Shown: one piece after another, positions 16,674 through 25,525 of the stretch | Position numbering within the stretch: the stretch's first letter is position 1 | Layout of the letters: each line of letters opens with the position of its first letter | The notes under the pieces: generated by a model | What the model was told of the DNA's origin: nothing | What the model saw: only the letters and a program-made list of their open reading frames with translations | The model's database searches: none | Source of the DNA: Aquimarina sp. | Lineage (GTDB): Bacteria > Bacteroidota > Bacteroidia > Flavobacteriales > Flavobacteriaceae | Length of the DNA: 36,694 bases | Direction of reading: 5' to 3' | Assembly (NCBI GenBank): GCA_002697475.1 | Contig: NZVW01000178.1 | Location: 1 to 36,694 of the forward strand | Translations under genes and position numbers: made by a program

Positions 16674-17306
16674 TTATCCTGCCAGACGACTGGCTCCGAC
16701 TAAATACCCTGCCATAAATACCACTCCCATAAGCAGTAATTCCTCCCTGCCAAAAAGGGTAGACTTTTTAGGCGCAGAAGGTTCGGAGGATTGTTCTTTA
16801 TCTATAAGCTTGCGCTGACGCAGTTCGTTCCATACCAGTTGTACCTCTGAGGCTAGCTTTTGATCCTTGGGATTGGCATTGGACTGCTTGCGGATACGGT
16901 CATAGTAACTTTTGACTTCTTTATCCGATAGTTCTGAAAACTGATCTAAAAAACTGTCTTCGTCTCCTGAGCCGTTGTAGTTGGAATGTCCGCAGGCACC
17001 ACAAAAATTGTCTTCGTCATTGTATTTCTCATTGGCACACGAATGACAGTAATTTTTGGGTGTACTGGTGTTCAGCTTTAGTATGGCTTTACGGTCAGGA
17101 TGTGCTTCCAATAGTTTTGGGAGTACCTGTTTGCCTTCTCTTTTGACCAGTTCCTTGGTGGCTTTTACCAGCGTATGTACATCGTCAGGAACTTCAAAAC
17201 CGCAATCATAGATCAGTTCCCGAACGGGTTCGGGATTGCTGTATACGATATAGTCAATACTGTTTTGTGCCAGTGTTTTTCTGGTAGTTCTTTTTAAGGT
17301 GTTCAT
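16674..17306 (-). CDS. Zinc-ribbon protein with C-terminal TM (start reassigned to 17306)
   Basis: CHSCANEKYNDEDNFCGACGH ribbon; C-terminal LLLMGVVFMAGYLVGA. Confidence 0.65.
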   Translation of the reverse strand: MNTLKRTTRKTLAQNSIDYIVYSNPEPVRELIYDCGFEVPDDVHTLVKATKELVKREGKQVLPKLLEAHPDRKAILKLNTSTPKNYCHSCANEKYNDEDNFCGACGHSNYNGSGDEDSFLDQFSELSDKEVKSYYDRIRKQSNANPKDQKLASEVQLVWNELRQRKLIDKEQSSEPSAPKKSTLFGREELLLMGVVFMAGYLVGASRLAG

Positions 17307-17408
17307 AAGCGTTGCTTTATATAGGGTGATACCTGCCGGAGCAAAGATCTCTCTCCTTGCTCCGGGGTACCACATTTGAAATTGGGATGTTCCGGCTGCT
17401 TATGCAAA

Positions 17409-18293
17409 TTATCTCCATCTGCGTCTGCGAAGCACAGGGGCTGGATATCTCCTTCTGGGTTTAACGCGACGTACGGGTCTTCTTCTCACCACTCTGCGCT
17501 TTACGGGTTTTATCCCAAAGGCGGTGGGTTTCTTTTTTCTACGGATCAGATCTATCTGTGGTAGCCCTGTTGTTCTTGGAACTCTGGACAGCTCTGCCAC
17601 ATTGTTTCCTTTAAGCAGGTTGCCCATATTGGCTCTCGCCTTGATCGTAAAGGTGAATACTGCTGTAGTATCCGGATTGATGGTAACTCGCAGTGAATCC
17701 TGACCTGTTACATTCAGCTCAAAGTTATCATCGTCAATAAGCTGCTGGGTAAAGTTCTGTGGAGAGGTAGCATTACGGGGTTGGTACACTCGTACGGTGT
17801 TCGATCCGGCTGCTGTTCTTTTGGTCAGGCGCAGTACGTTATCGAACTGTAAGGGGTTGCTTACCGAATACTTCATCCCGGAAATCTTGAACGGATTTGC
17901 CTTGGATTCCTCACGGACTTCCTTATGACTGGATTCTTCTACTTCCACAGTAACTCCTGCGGGTTGGGCTGCTTCTTCGTTTCCTCCGAAAACAACTGCC
18001 TCGGCTGCTTCACCGGAAGTGTTGCGTACCACAACGGTTAGGGTACGGTCATTAGGGTCTATCTTTCCGATGGAAGTACGGGTGTAATCATCATAAAGGT
18101 CTTCTTCATAGTCATCGATATACTCGTCTTCGTATTCTTCATCATAAGCGTCTTCGTTTCCTTCAAATCCGGTATCGAAGTCGTCTTCATAGTCATCATC
18201 ATACCCGTCGTAGATGTCCATTTCGCCATCGTAATCATCGTAACGATCTTCTGCATCGTCCTGATAGCGCATTAATTCATCATTGTAATTCAT
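17409..18293 (-). CDS. Non-TM beta-rich protein with acidic N-terminus and Arg-rich C-terminus; candidate major capsid/core protein
   Basis: N-terminal D/E/Y tract, beta core DRTLTVVVRNTSGEAAEAVVFGG...FELNVTGQDSLRVTINPDTTAVFTFTIKARANMGNLLKG, C-terminal RRRPVRRVKPRRRYPAPVLRRRRWR. Confidence 0.4.
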   Translation of the reverse strand: MNYNDELMRYQDDAEDRYDDYDGEMDIYDGYDDDYEDDFDTGFEGNEDAYDEEYEDEYIDDYEEDLYDDYTRTSIGKIDPNDRTLTVVVRNTSGEAAEAVVFGGNEEAAQPAGVTVEVEESSHKEVREESKANPFKISGMKYSVSNPLQFDNVLRLTKRTAAGSNTVRVYQPRNATSPQNFTQQLIDDDNFELNVTGQDSLRVTINPDTTAVFTFTIKARANMGNLLKGNNVAELSRVPRTTGLPQIDLIRRKKKPTAFGIKPVKRRVVRRRPVRRVKPRRRYPAPVLRRRRWR

Positions 18294-18398
18294 AATTCTT
18301 TAGGTTTTGTTGCGCTCCTTAGCGCAATGTTTGACTTGTGCCGGCTCCCTGTTTTATATTCCGTAACTATGGCATCACTGATGCCCCTCTCTAAAGGG

Positions 18399-18563
18399 TT
18401 AGGATTTTTTTGTGGTTGGGGATGGGGTGGCTGCCAGCTTTTTTGCTTTTCTCTTGTCCAGCATAGGGCGTACGTAAAATGCTCCTACTGCCGTGAATGC
18501 AATTGCAGATACCAGGATTACTGCCCCAATTGCCTGGTAGTTTAATTCTTTTGAATTTGCCAT
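18399..18563 (-). CDS. Small single-TM protein, 54 aa, first gene of the late block (absent from the ORF track)
   Basis: MANSKELNYQAIGAVILVSAIAFTAVGAFYVRPMLDKRKAKKLAATPSPTTKKS* translated manually. Confidence 0.65.
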   Translation of the reverse strand: MANSKELNYQAIGAVILVSAIAFTAVGAFYVRPMLDKRKAKKLAATPSPTTKKS

Positions 18564-19061
18564 TTCTCTAGTATATTATGGTGAATATTTGGCTCGGTAT
18601 CTAAACCTTTGATGGCTAAATTCAGTAACTAAAATGGGAATTACACGTACCTTTTATGTTCCGTGTGACGTATAAAGTAATCGAGTTAGGTATTGACAGG
18701 AAATCCCAAAGGAGAAAGCGGTACGAAATTTCTCGGTATATATTTAGCTAATCTGTGAAAGTAATCGTCTTACAACTATTCTGGAATATTTCTAAGTCGA
18801 GAAGAAGAGTTTTAATTGAGACGCACTTGGTTTTATAGAAAGTATTGCATACCCTTTATCATTTTAAGACCTCTTTTTGAATGATTTAAAGTAAAGCAAT
18901 TTAGTGGAGTAGGCAGTTAACGAAATAATTTCTGACTTAAATGGGAATGAAGTTAATTAACAGCTATTTGTGGGTTATAATGATAAATGGATAGCTTGTA
19001 CAATAGTAAATTTTTCTTAATTATAAAGGAAATACACTCTTAAACAAAAAACTAAATCTTG

Positions 19062-20012
19062 TTAATAACCATCTTTCTTCTTATTCCAGTATTCATTTAT
19101 GACATCTCGAATATGTCTAGGTTCTTGCCATAATGGAGTTTCTCTTGAATTTATAATAGTATCTACTGGTTTTAACGATATATTAATCAGACAGTCAGAT
19201 CTTTCCCAAATGGCACAAACGTATTTCACGTTTGCCTTAACCAAAAAATCCCTTTCGAAGGTTTGAATACTTTGATAAAGTGGAATAACTTGATTTTCCT
19301 TTTTAAAGGCATTTTCACTTACTTTAAAATTAAGAACATTAGGCTCTTCCTTCGATTTAGGAGTAGCGTGTTTCATTGCTGAGTCATCGGCTAATTTAAT
19401 ATCGGCTAAAAGACTTTCAGGATAAAGTACTCTAACCAGAAAGTTCCCATTCCTTATTACATATATAACATCCATATTCTCTAATGCTGAGAGTTCACTC
19501 CACGTAATTTGATACTCATTTCGCATTATAAATCCATAAATGGTTCGACCATTTCCTTCAAATTGACAGATTTTACGAAGAAAATATCTTTCTTTAACCC
19601 CTAATCCAGCTAAAACTTCCCTATCGTAATTGTTTAAAGATTTTTGAATACCATCTATTCGAAGACGTTCTGTTTCCTTTTCCTCCTCGATACGCTTTAA
19701 ACGTTTCAATTCCATTTTAAACTCACATCCTTCACAACAATAATTGGACGTATTCATTAATTTTAAAAACCTTGTTTGACTAAATGCATTTTCATTGAAA
19801 TAATCGTCACATTGGATACATTTCAAAACGATAACCATAGTAGAGTTATCGCGAACTACCTTTGTGACTTCTTCTATGGTCATTCCTAGTTTTTCAGCCA
19901 GGTCTGATCGTTTATTCACGAAAACTCCATCAACAAACTTCCAATACTTCTTTAATAGCTTTAAAATTTCCTTTGAGACATCTTCTTTAATAACTAAATT
20001 GTAATAATTCAT
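19062..20012 (-). CDS. Hypothetical zinc-ribbon protein, 316 aa, possible cargo gene
   Basis: CIQCDDYF...YCCEGCEF; more AT-rich than its surroundings, flanked by long noncoding gaps. Confidence 0.65.
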   Translation of the reverse strand: MNYYNLVIKEDVSKEILKLLKKYWKFVDGVFVNKRSDLAEKLGMTIEEVTKVVRDNSTMVIVLKCIQCDDYFNENAFSQTRFLKLMNTSNYCCEGCEFKMELKRLKRIEEEKETERLRIDGIQKSLNNYDREVLAGLGVKERYFLRKICQFEGNGRTIYGFIMRNEYQITWSELSALENMDVIYVIRNGNFLVRVLYPESLLADIKLADDSAMKHATPKSKEEPNVLNFKVSENAFKKENQVIPLYQSIQTFERDFLVKANVKYVCAIWERSDCLINISLKPVDTIINSRETPLWQEPRHIRDVINEYWNKKKDGY

Positions 20013-20297
20013 ATATCCTATAATTATTGCTTAGTAATAAAAACACATACAATTTAGTCAAAATGATTTTCGTAGATTATAATGAGTAAAATCTAGTTAA
20101 TAACCTAAAGCGACATTCATATTGGATATAACCTTATCTCAGGCAAAAATCGACGAAGTTGGCTAATATCATTATTTTAAGTAGAAATATCAATGATACC
20201 AAAAAGACTGAAAATAACCTTACTATCTAAAAATCTTTAACTACCGAATTCAGATTTAGAATTACAAGTGCTAATTTAATCTTTTATTGAATCAATT

Positions 20298-20516
20298 TTA
20301 CTCTTCTATAGCTTTGACAGTATCAAGCTTCCAATAAATGATACTCTTTCCTTTATCCAGATCAATTTTTTCGTAGAATTGAACGTGTTGATTATTGATA
20401 CAAACAGATCGAGTATCATAAATATTGTCCGGTATTTCATCTATAACCTTGATCAGGTACTCCTGACTTCTTCCTGTAATCCTGTGATATTCTAATAAAG
20501 TTTCTTCTATACTCAT
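20298..20516 (-). CDS. Small hypothetical protein, 72 aa
   Basis: Intact ORF MSIEETLLEYHRITGRSQEYLIKVIDEIPDNIYDTRSVCINNQHVQFYEKIDLDKGKSIIYWKLDTVKAIEE. Confidence 0.5.
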   Translation of the reverse strand: MSIEETLLEYHRITGRSQEYLIKVIDEIPDNIYDTRSVCINNQHVQFYEKIDLDKGKSIIYWKLDTVKAIEE

Positions 20517-20965
20517 TTTGTTATTCCCAAAATTTTAATTCCGATATATCCCGCAAGAATTTTAATCTTCGTAAAATAAATCCTTTCGATTCTTACAGGG
20601 AATAGTAGATTTAATGCGCTCAAGATACTCAAATTAAATAATAGGTATAGAAAATATCCTTTCTATGAATATGGAGTTCTAAGTCAGCACTATTATTCGG
20701 GAATAATCCCAAGTAAAAAAAAATTAGATGAGTACTATTTAAAGAATGGAGAGATCATATTTTAGTATTGATTCTTTTTCAATTTTATAGACAATACTGA
20801 ACAGGTCCTAAAACTTATCAAGGTCTTCATTACTAGACATCTTAGGTTATAAATTTGATGAAAATTTTTTTGATAAAGAAAAATTAAAAATTAAGAGTAG
20901 GGTTGGGCTTCTGCTTTAGGCTATAAGAATAGAATGGGTAGAAGTCTAAACCTTAAATAATACAA

Positions 20966-21784
20966 CTAAACACCACAAACACCCTCACATTCTTCGATCA
21001 ATTCCGGAAACATATCCAGCTGTTTAGAAGCCAACGCTTTTCCTTTGATTAGATCAACTATCACCTCTTTTATCGGTCTACAGGTACGATGCAGATAACA
21101 TTCATCATTGATCCCCGGATAATTGCGAATCGTTTCATCCAAAGTAATTGCAGCTTCAAAACTATCCGGTTCATTTTCATAAATCCAAAGCCAATACCTA
21201 TCCGAATGGTAAGGACACACTACACAACTGGAACGTACCGGTACGGGAAGCTGGTACGCTCTAAAGTTTGTAATACAATCAATTCTTCTAAGTCTCTTTT
21301 CAATCAATGGAAACCGATGGGTAATCCACTTGACATTGGCTTGTTTCATCCGTTGCATTTCATCATAGCTAATTCCTAACCATAAAGAAACCCTTTTGGC
21401 TTTAGGAAGTACTTTGCGGATATGTCTTCTCACAGGTCGTATTTTATAATCTCCCGTACATTGTCTCCGTATAATACCCTTTTTACCTGTCACCCGGTTT
21501 TTCGTATAGTAGGGTATTCCTTCAGAACTTTTACTCTCACCTGTTACATATGCTAGCGCATCTTTAAAAATGTTTCCTGTAGAGACCACATCAATAGTAA
21601 AATGAAACTCTTCCTGCACAAATCTTTGTAACCACTCCAGATATTTGTACACCCCCTTGGGTTCATTACCTGTATCTGAGAATATAGCGTGGGAGGGAAT
21701 GACATCAAATTCACCCCTCAACCCACGCAAAAGCAAATCCGTAGACTGTGTACCTGCTCCCAATGAAATAATATGATGTTCCAC
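20966..21784 (-). CDS. PAPS reductase/adenine nucleotide alpha-hydrolase (PP-loop) family protein
   Basis: MEHHIISLGAGTQSTDLLLRG...HAIFSDTGNEPKGVYKYLEWL...VRRHIRK...CVVCPYHSDRYW. Confidence 0.8.
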   Translation of the reverse strand: MEHHIISLGAGTQSTDLLLRGLRGEFDVIPSHAIFSDTGNEPKGVYKYLEWLQRFVQEEFHFTIDVVSTGNIFKDALAYVTGESKSSEGIPYYTKNRVTGKKGIIRRQCTGDYKIRPVRRHIRKVLPKAKRVSLWLGISYDEMQRMKQANVKWITHRFPLIEKRLRRIDCITNFRAYQLPVPVRSSCVVCPYHSDRYWLWIYENEPDSFEAAITLDETIRNYPGINDECYLHRTCRPIKEVIVDLIKGKALASKQLDMFPELIEECEGVCGV

Positions 21785-21808
21785 AAGCTAAGTTTGATTT
21801 AAAATAGA

Positions 21809-22744
21809 TTATTCAATTTCCTGAGTCCCGGGATCGTGATATAAGGTGTAGTCACATATCATTTTGATAATGGCTGCATTACGATCTTTATATTTCAGTT
21901 TACCTTTGAAATCCCGCTCCTGCATTAACATCCGTACTTTCTTTCCTTCTTCCTGATCAATGTAGCGTTTACAAGCCCGGATAAAAGCAGCCTTGCTACA
22001 TCCCATAATTTTGCGTTGTCGCATATTGACATACACAAAGAAACTTTTTTGCTTTTTGTACTCCTGCTCGGCAATAGTACCCTCTACAAAAGCTCTGGTG
22101 CATAAATCGTATTGTTCATCCACGATAAGCTGTGCTATACGTACCATCTGATATTTAGGAATACGATCGCGGTAACGGGTAACATCATCCACCTGATGAT
22201 GCAAGCGCAGCCATGTACAATTCTGCCACTCGGAAGTACTAATTTTCGCAATGGATTGATGTGTAAGGAGCACGTCTATTCCTTTATGTCTTACTGTACA
22301 TAAAGCGCCAATCATAGACTGCCCTTTAGCTCCTGCCATATAATGATCTATATCGTCCAGTACGATCATCCCGTTTCGATAGTGTTTCAGGATTTTATCC
22401 ACTACTTCCTTTTTATCATTATCATCCATTGGAGATCCGTCCGGCTTAAACGGACGAATCCTGCGACACGCAATGGCAGTAAGCGCTTTGAGATAATTTG
22501 GGTTTACGGTCTGAAATTCCGGATAATCATCATCATTGGTATCAAATGCCAATACCTTTCTTCCCTTTTTTCCTGTAGCAGGATTATCCTTCAGGTACTT
22601 TAGAATTTCAAGTTTGTTCCTGTAGGTCTTTCCGACTCCTGTTTCTCCACATACAACTACAATCACATTTTGCCGTTCGAGATCTTCCTTTCTGTACGCT
22701 ATGGGTTTACGACCACGGGTAGCTTTATTCTTTGATTTTCCCAT
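21809..22744 (-). CDS. FtsK/HerA-superfamily ATPase, candidate P9/A32-type genome-packaging ATPase
   Basis: Walker A VVCGETGVGKTYRNK, Walker B GMIVLDDIDHYM, then RHKGIDVLLTHQSIAKIS; no TM segment. Confidence 0.7.
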   Translation of the reverse strand: MGKSKNKATRGRKPIAYRKEDLERQNVIVVVCGETGVGKTYRNKLEILKYLKDNPATGKKGRKVLAFDTNDDDYPEFQTVNPNYLKALTAIACRRIRPFKPDGSPMDDNDKKEVVDKILKHYRNGMIVLDDIDHYMAGAKGQSMIGALCTVRHKGIDVLLTHQSIAKISTSEWQNCTWLRLHHQVDDVTRYRDRIPKYQMVRIAQLIVDEQYDLCTRAFVEGTIAEQEYKKQKSFFVYVNMRQRKIMGCSKAAFIRACKRYIDQEEGKKVRMLMQERDFKGKLKYKDRNAAIIKMICDYTLYHDPGTQEIE

Positions 22745-22747
22745 GGA

Positions 22748-23704
22748 CTACTGTTTTTCCGATTGCTCATCTGCTACTTCTACCACACTTTCCATCTCTA
22801 TGGGTTGTTCATCATACAAGGAGCTATCCGGCTCATCTTCATCATCTACTGTATGTTGTGCAGGAGGGTGATGTTCAGGTTTACCATTAATTTCTTCGTA
22901 TGCAGCATCCAAAATCTCTTCCTGGGAAGCAGTATCTTTCAAATCCTGATCGGAGTACCCTTTTTCCTCACGGACAATATCCAGTATCCGTTCTACCAAA
23001 GCTTCGTTTTCGGCGCGCACTTCCATAACGGTCTGTGCTTTTTTAAGCACAATTGACAAAGCTGCACCCATCAACTGCTGCTCGGGAGTCAGGTGTTTTG
23101 CTTTTTTCTTGAGTACCTGAACTAAGGGAGGCTTTAATAATGCTTTATCTTCCTTATCCAGTTTGATCCGGTTGACATTTTTTTCATTCTGGGTGTCGAT
23201 AAGTTCATTGATCTCGTCATACTCATAGAACTCTTTATGCTTTTTGATCTTAACTACATACCCTCCGCCTACAGCCAGTACATTATTGGCCATTCCCAGG
23301 ATGGTATCCGCTGCCTGCTTTGCCGTAGCGGTGGGCAATTCAAAGTCGGACTCCGACTGCGACTCAGACGCTGAGTCCGAATTAAAATTTTTATCTGCGG
23401 CATTGCCACCATTGCTACCAATTTCCTGTTCGGGAGCATCGGTGGGAGAGGTATCCGGGATTGGTGCAAAGGATTCTGGTCTTCCTTCAGAAACCACTCC
23501 TTCGCCTTCAGCATGGTCAGAGCGTTTTCTCTCACCGCCTTTCCAGATATTCCAATCATTATTAGAGGACTTGGTATCTGCGATATCTTTTTCAATGACC
23601 GCTTGATTTAATGGACTATATTGTTCTGATTGTATGGCTTCAAATTGTATCTGATCCGGGTTTTCTGTCAATACATTGACCACTTCTTTTTCAATGTCTT
23701 TCAT
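22748..23704 (-). CDS. Acidic hypothetical protein with conserved-looking central helical domain, 318 aa
   Basis: AKQAADTILGMANNVLAVGGGYVVKIKKHKEFYEYDEINELI...ALLKPPLVQVLKKKAKHLTPEQQLMGAALSIVLKKAQTVMEVRAENEAL between disordered arms; 3 bp from the ATPase gene. Confidence 0.65.
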   Translation of the reverse strand: MKDIEKEVVNVLTENPDQIQFEAIQSEQYSPLNQAVIEKDIADTKSSNNDWNIWKGGERKRSDHAEGEGVVSEGRPESFAPIPDTSPTDAPEQEIGSNGGNAADKNFNSDSASESQSESDFELPTATAKQAADTILGMANNVLAVGGGYVVKIKKHKEFYEYDEINELIDTQNEKNVNRIKLDKEDKALLKPPLVQVLKKKAKHLTPEQQLMGAALSIVLKKAQTVMEVRAENEALVERILDIVREEKGYSDQDLKDTASQEEILDAAYEEINGKPEHHPPAQHTVDDEDEPDSSLYDEQPIEMESVVEVADEQSEKQ

Positions 23705-23710
23705 CTTGTA

Positions 23711-24169
23711 CTAGTTTATTTTTGCTAAAAATTGAATGACGTTTCGCTCCAAAAGGTGATAAGTGCTCATAAAACTTTTATGGAATTGAGGAATAGACAG
23801 TACATCTTTGCACTTATTATGATGGTGGATGACCGCACGTTTTGACTGCCCGAATCGTTTACCAATCTGACTATAACTTAAATCTGTATATGTTTTGATA
23901 AGATGATACGTGGTCATCCGGGCATCCAGACATTCTTTGGTATTCTCGTGGTCTGTCACCGATACTTCACAACCAAATAGTCTTCTGCTTTCCGTTGTAA
24001 TAAAAGTTACCAATAGCTGTACTTTCTGTTTTTCATTTTTAACAGACCGGGGTTCCCCTGAGAGATGATGTACAATGGTAATTGCTTTGGTCATACCGAA
24101 CTTTGTAATGAGCTTATCTATCTCTCGCTGTAACTCCGAATAACTATGTTCCTTTTTCTTTTGTTCCAT
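23711..24169 (-). CDS. Orphan DnaA-domain-IV-like DNA-binding protein
   Basis: DARMTTYHLIKTYTDLSYSQIGKRFGQSKRAVIHHHNKCKDVL resembles Bac_DnaA_C; no AAA+ domain. Confidence 0.65.
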   Translation of the reverse strand: MEQKKKEHSYSELQREIDKLITKFGMTKAITIVHHLSGEPRSVKNEKQKVQLLVTFITTESRRLFGCEVSVTDHENTKECLDARMTTYHLIKTYTDLSYSQIGKRFGQSKRAVIHHHNKCKDVLSIPQFHKSFMSTYHLLERNVIQFLAKIN

Positions 24170-24181
24170 GATCCGATCTAT

Positions 24182-24679
24182 TTATGCAGGTTGAACAATC
24201 CTTTTACTTCTTCTCAGCAGGTGTTCGGGTATCCTGCTCTTCGGTTCCAGAGATTCGGCAATAGGTAACAGGTAATAGAGATGTTGATGCTCCCGGATTC
24301 GGACTAATTTTAGTCTTCCTAAAATGGTCGTATTCCAATCCAAAGAAGCTTCTAATCCCATTGCTCTTAGTTCTGATAGGGAAATCCCCTTAGTCCATCT
24401 CAGTTTTTTTAAGGTTATAAGAATCTCTTTGTCATCGGTTGCCCTGGCTTTCACTTTGTGGATGAAATAAGTACGTATAGCTTGCAAAATTTCTTCATCT
24501 GCTTTTATGAGTGCGTTAAAATCATCTTTATTCGATTCTTCCCTGGCAGTGTTTGCATGGAAAAGGGTTAACTGGTCTTCAAAATTTTTGATCTTCTCTT
24601 TAATGCTATGATGTAGGAAGTAGGGACTTATCTTATTATCCTGTAAAAAATTCCTGAATGTTATGTGTTCATATTTCAT
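24182..24679 (-). CDS. Hypothetical protein, 165 aa, paralog of the next gene upstream
   Basis: FRNFLQDNKI...DKEILITLKKLRWTKGISLSELRAMGLEASLDWNTTILGRLKLVRIREHQHLYYLL. Confidence 0.65.
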   Translation of the reverse strand: MKYEHITFRNFLQDNKISPYFLHHSIKEKIKNFEDQLTLFHANTAREESNKDDFNALIKADEEILQAIRTYFIHKVKARATDDKEILITLKKLRWTKGISLSELRAMGLEASLDWNTTILGRLKLVRIREHQHLYYLLPIAESLEPKSRIPEHLLRRSKRIVQPA

Positions 24680-24736
24680 AATACTGTTCGTTTTTTGATG
24701 ATGATGGATGTTGTGATATCTTATGATAATGGATGA

Positions 24737-25219
24737 TTACTCCTGCACTATAATATCATAGTAGTAATAGAACCAATTGGTTTTTCTTTTGATCAGGTAC
24801 GGACCAATAGGGGTATTGACACCTAATTTGGCTTTGATACCCATTTCTTTCAGTTCGTCTTTGGTCAGATTTTTCGTTCGACCCATATCCACTAATTCCT
24901 TGAGGATTACTTCATCGGTACGGATGTTCTCTTTCACCTTTTTCTTAAGGGATTGCTTTACCAATGGGGATTTCATTAATTCTTCCCATCGGTCATTATT
25001 TTCCAGCTGATCTTCGTATTCTTCCTCGATATCCCCTAGGATTTCATAGTCGAGCTGCTCCAGTTGTTCCAATAACTCCTGACGATCAGCAGCCTGAATG
25101 CTGTCCAGTAATTCATAAAGCTTCCAGAAAAGACTGATCTTTTCTACAAGCGGTCTGGGAAAGTCCTTTTTATCCAGTGTATTCTTTTCCAGAAATGCTT
25201 TGAACATTACTTTTTTCAT
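24737..25219 (-). CDS. Hypothetical protein, 160 aa, paralog of the 165-aa protein
   Basis: FKAFLEKNTL...DEVILKELVDMGRTKNLTKDELKEMGIKAKLGVNTPIGPYLIKRKTNWFYYYY. Confidence 0.65.
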   Translation of the reverse strand: MKKVMFKAFLEKNTLDKKDFPRPLVEKISLFWKLYELLDSIQAADRQELLEQLEQLDYEILGDIEEEYEDQLENNDRWEELMKSPLVKQSLKKKVKENIRTDEVILKELVDMGRTKNLTKDELKEMGIKAKLGVNTPIGPYLIKRKTNWFYYYYDIIVQE

Positions 25220-25253
25220 AATTTCGTTTTTTGATGAATGTTATGTTTAGTGT

Positions 25254-25505
25254 TTATGTGGTAACCGGAATGGCACCTGATTTTCCCTCCAAAGATTTTT
25301 CTATCTGATAGGAAATAAGTGCCGTAAGCGCCGATGTGGCTAATACGACACCCATATTTTTAGCCAGCTCCTTGCCTTTAGGTACGCCAAACTTGAACTT
25401 TTCCCTATTGGCGTTGGTTCCCAGATTATAGTATATCAAGGCTTCAGCAAAGCCTATGGCCAATCCGACCCCTGTGATGATGATCACTGTTTTATCTACT
25501 TTCAT
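25254..25505 (-). CDS. Small two-TM protein, 83 aa
   Basis: TVIIITGVGLAIGFAEALIYYNL and MGVVLATSALTALISYQI. Confidence 0.65.
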   Translation of the reverse strand: MKVDKTVIIITGVGLAIGFAEALIYYNLGTNANREKFKFGVPKGKELAKNMGVVLATSALTALISYQIEKSLEGKSGAIPVTT

Positions 25506-25525
25506 ATATATTTCTTTTAGTGGTG

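Noticed and set aside
18059-18256. 65-aa minus ORF (MQKIVTMITMAKWTSTT...)
   Set aside because: Alternative frame of the acidic-repeat N-terminus of the 294-aa protein; composition artefact.
23269-23595. 108-aa minus ORF overlapping the 318-aa gene
   Set aside because: Alternative frame of a Ser/Asp-rich linker, no domain evidence.
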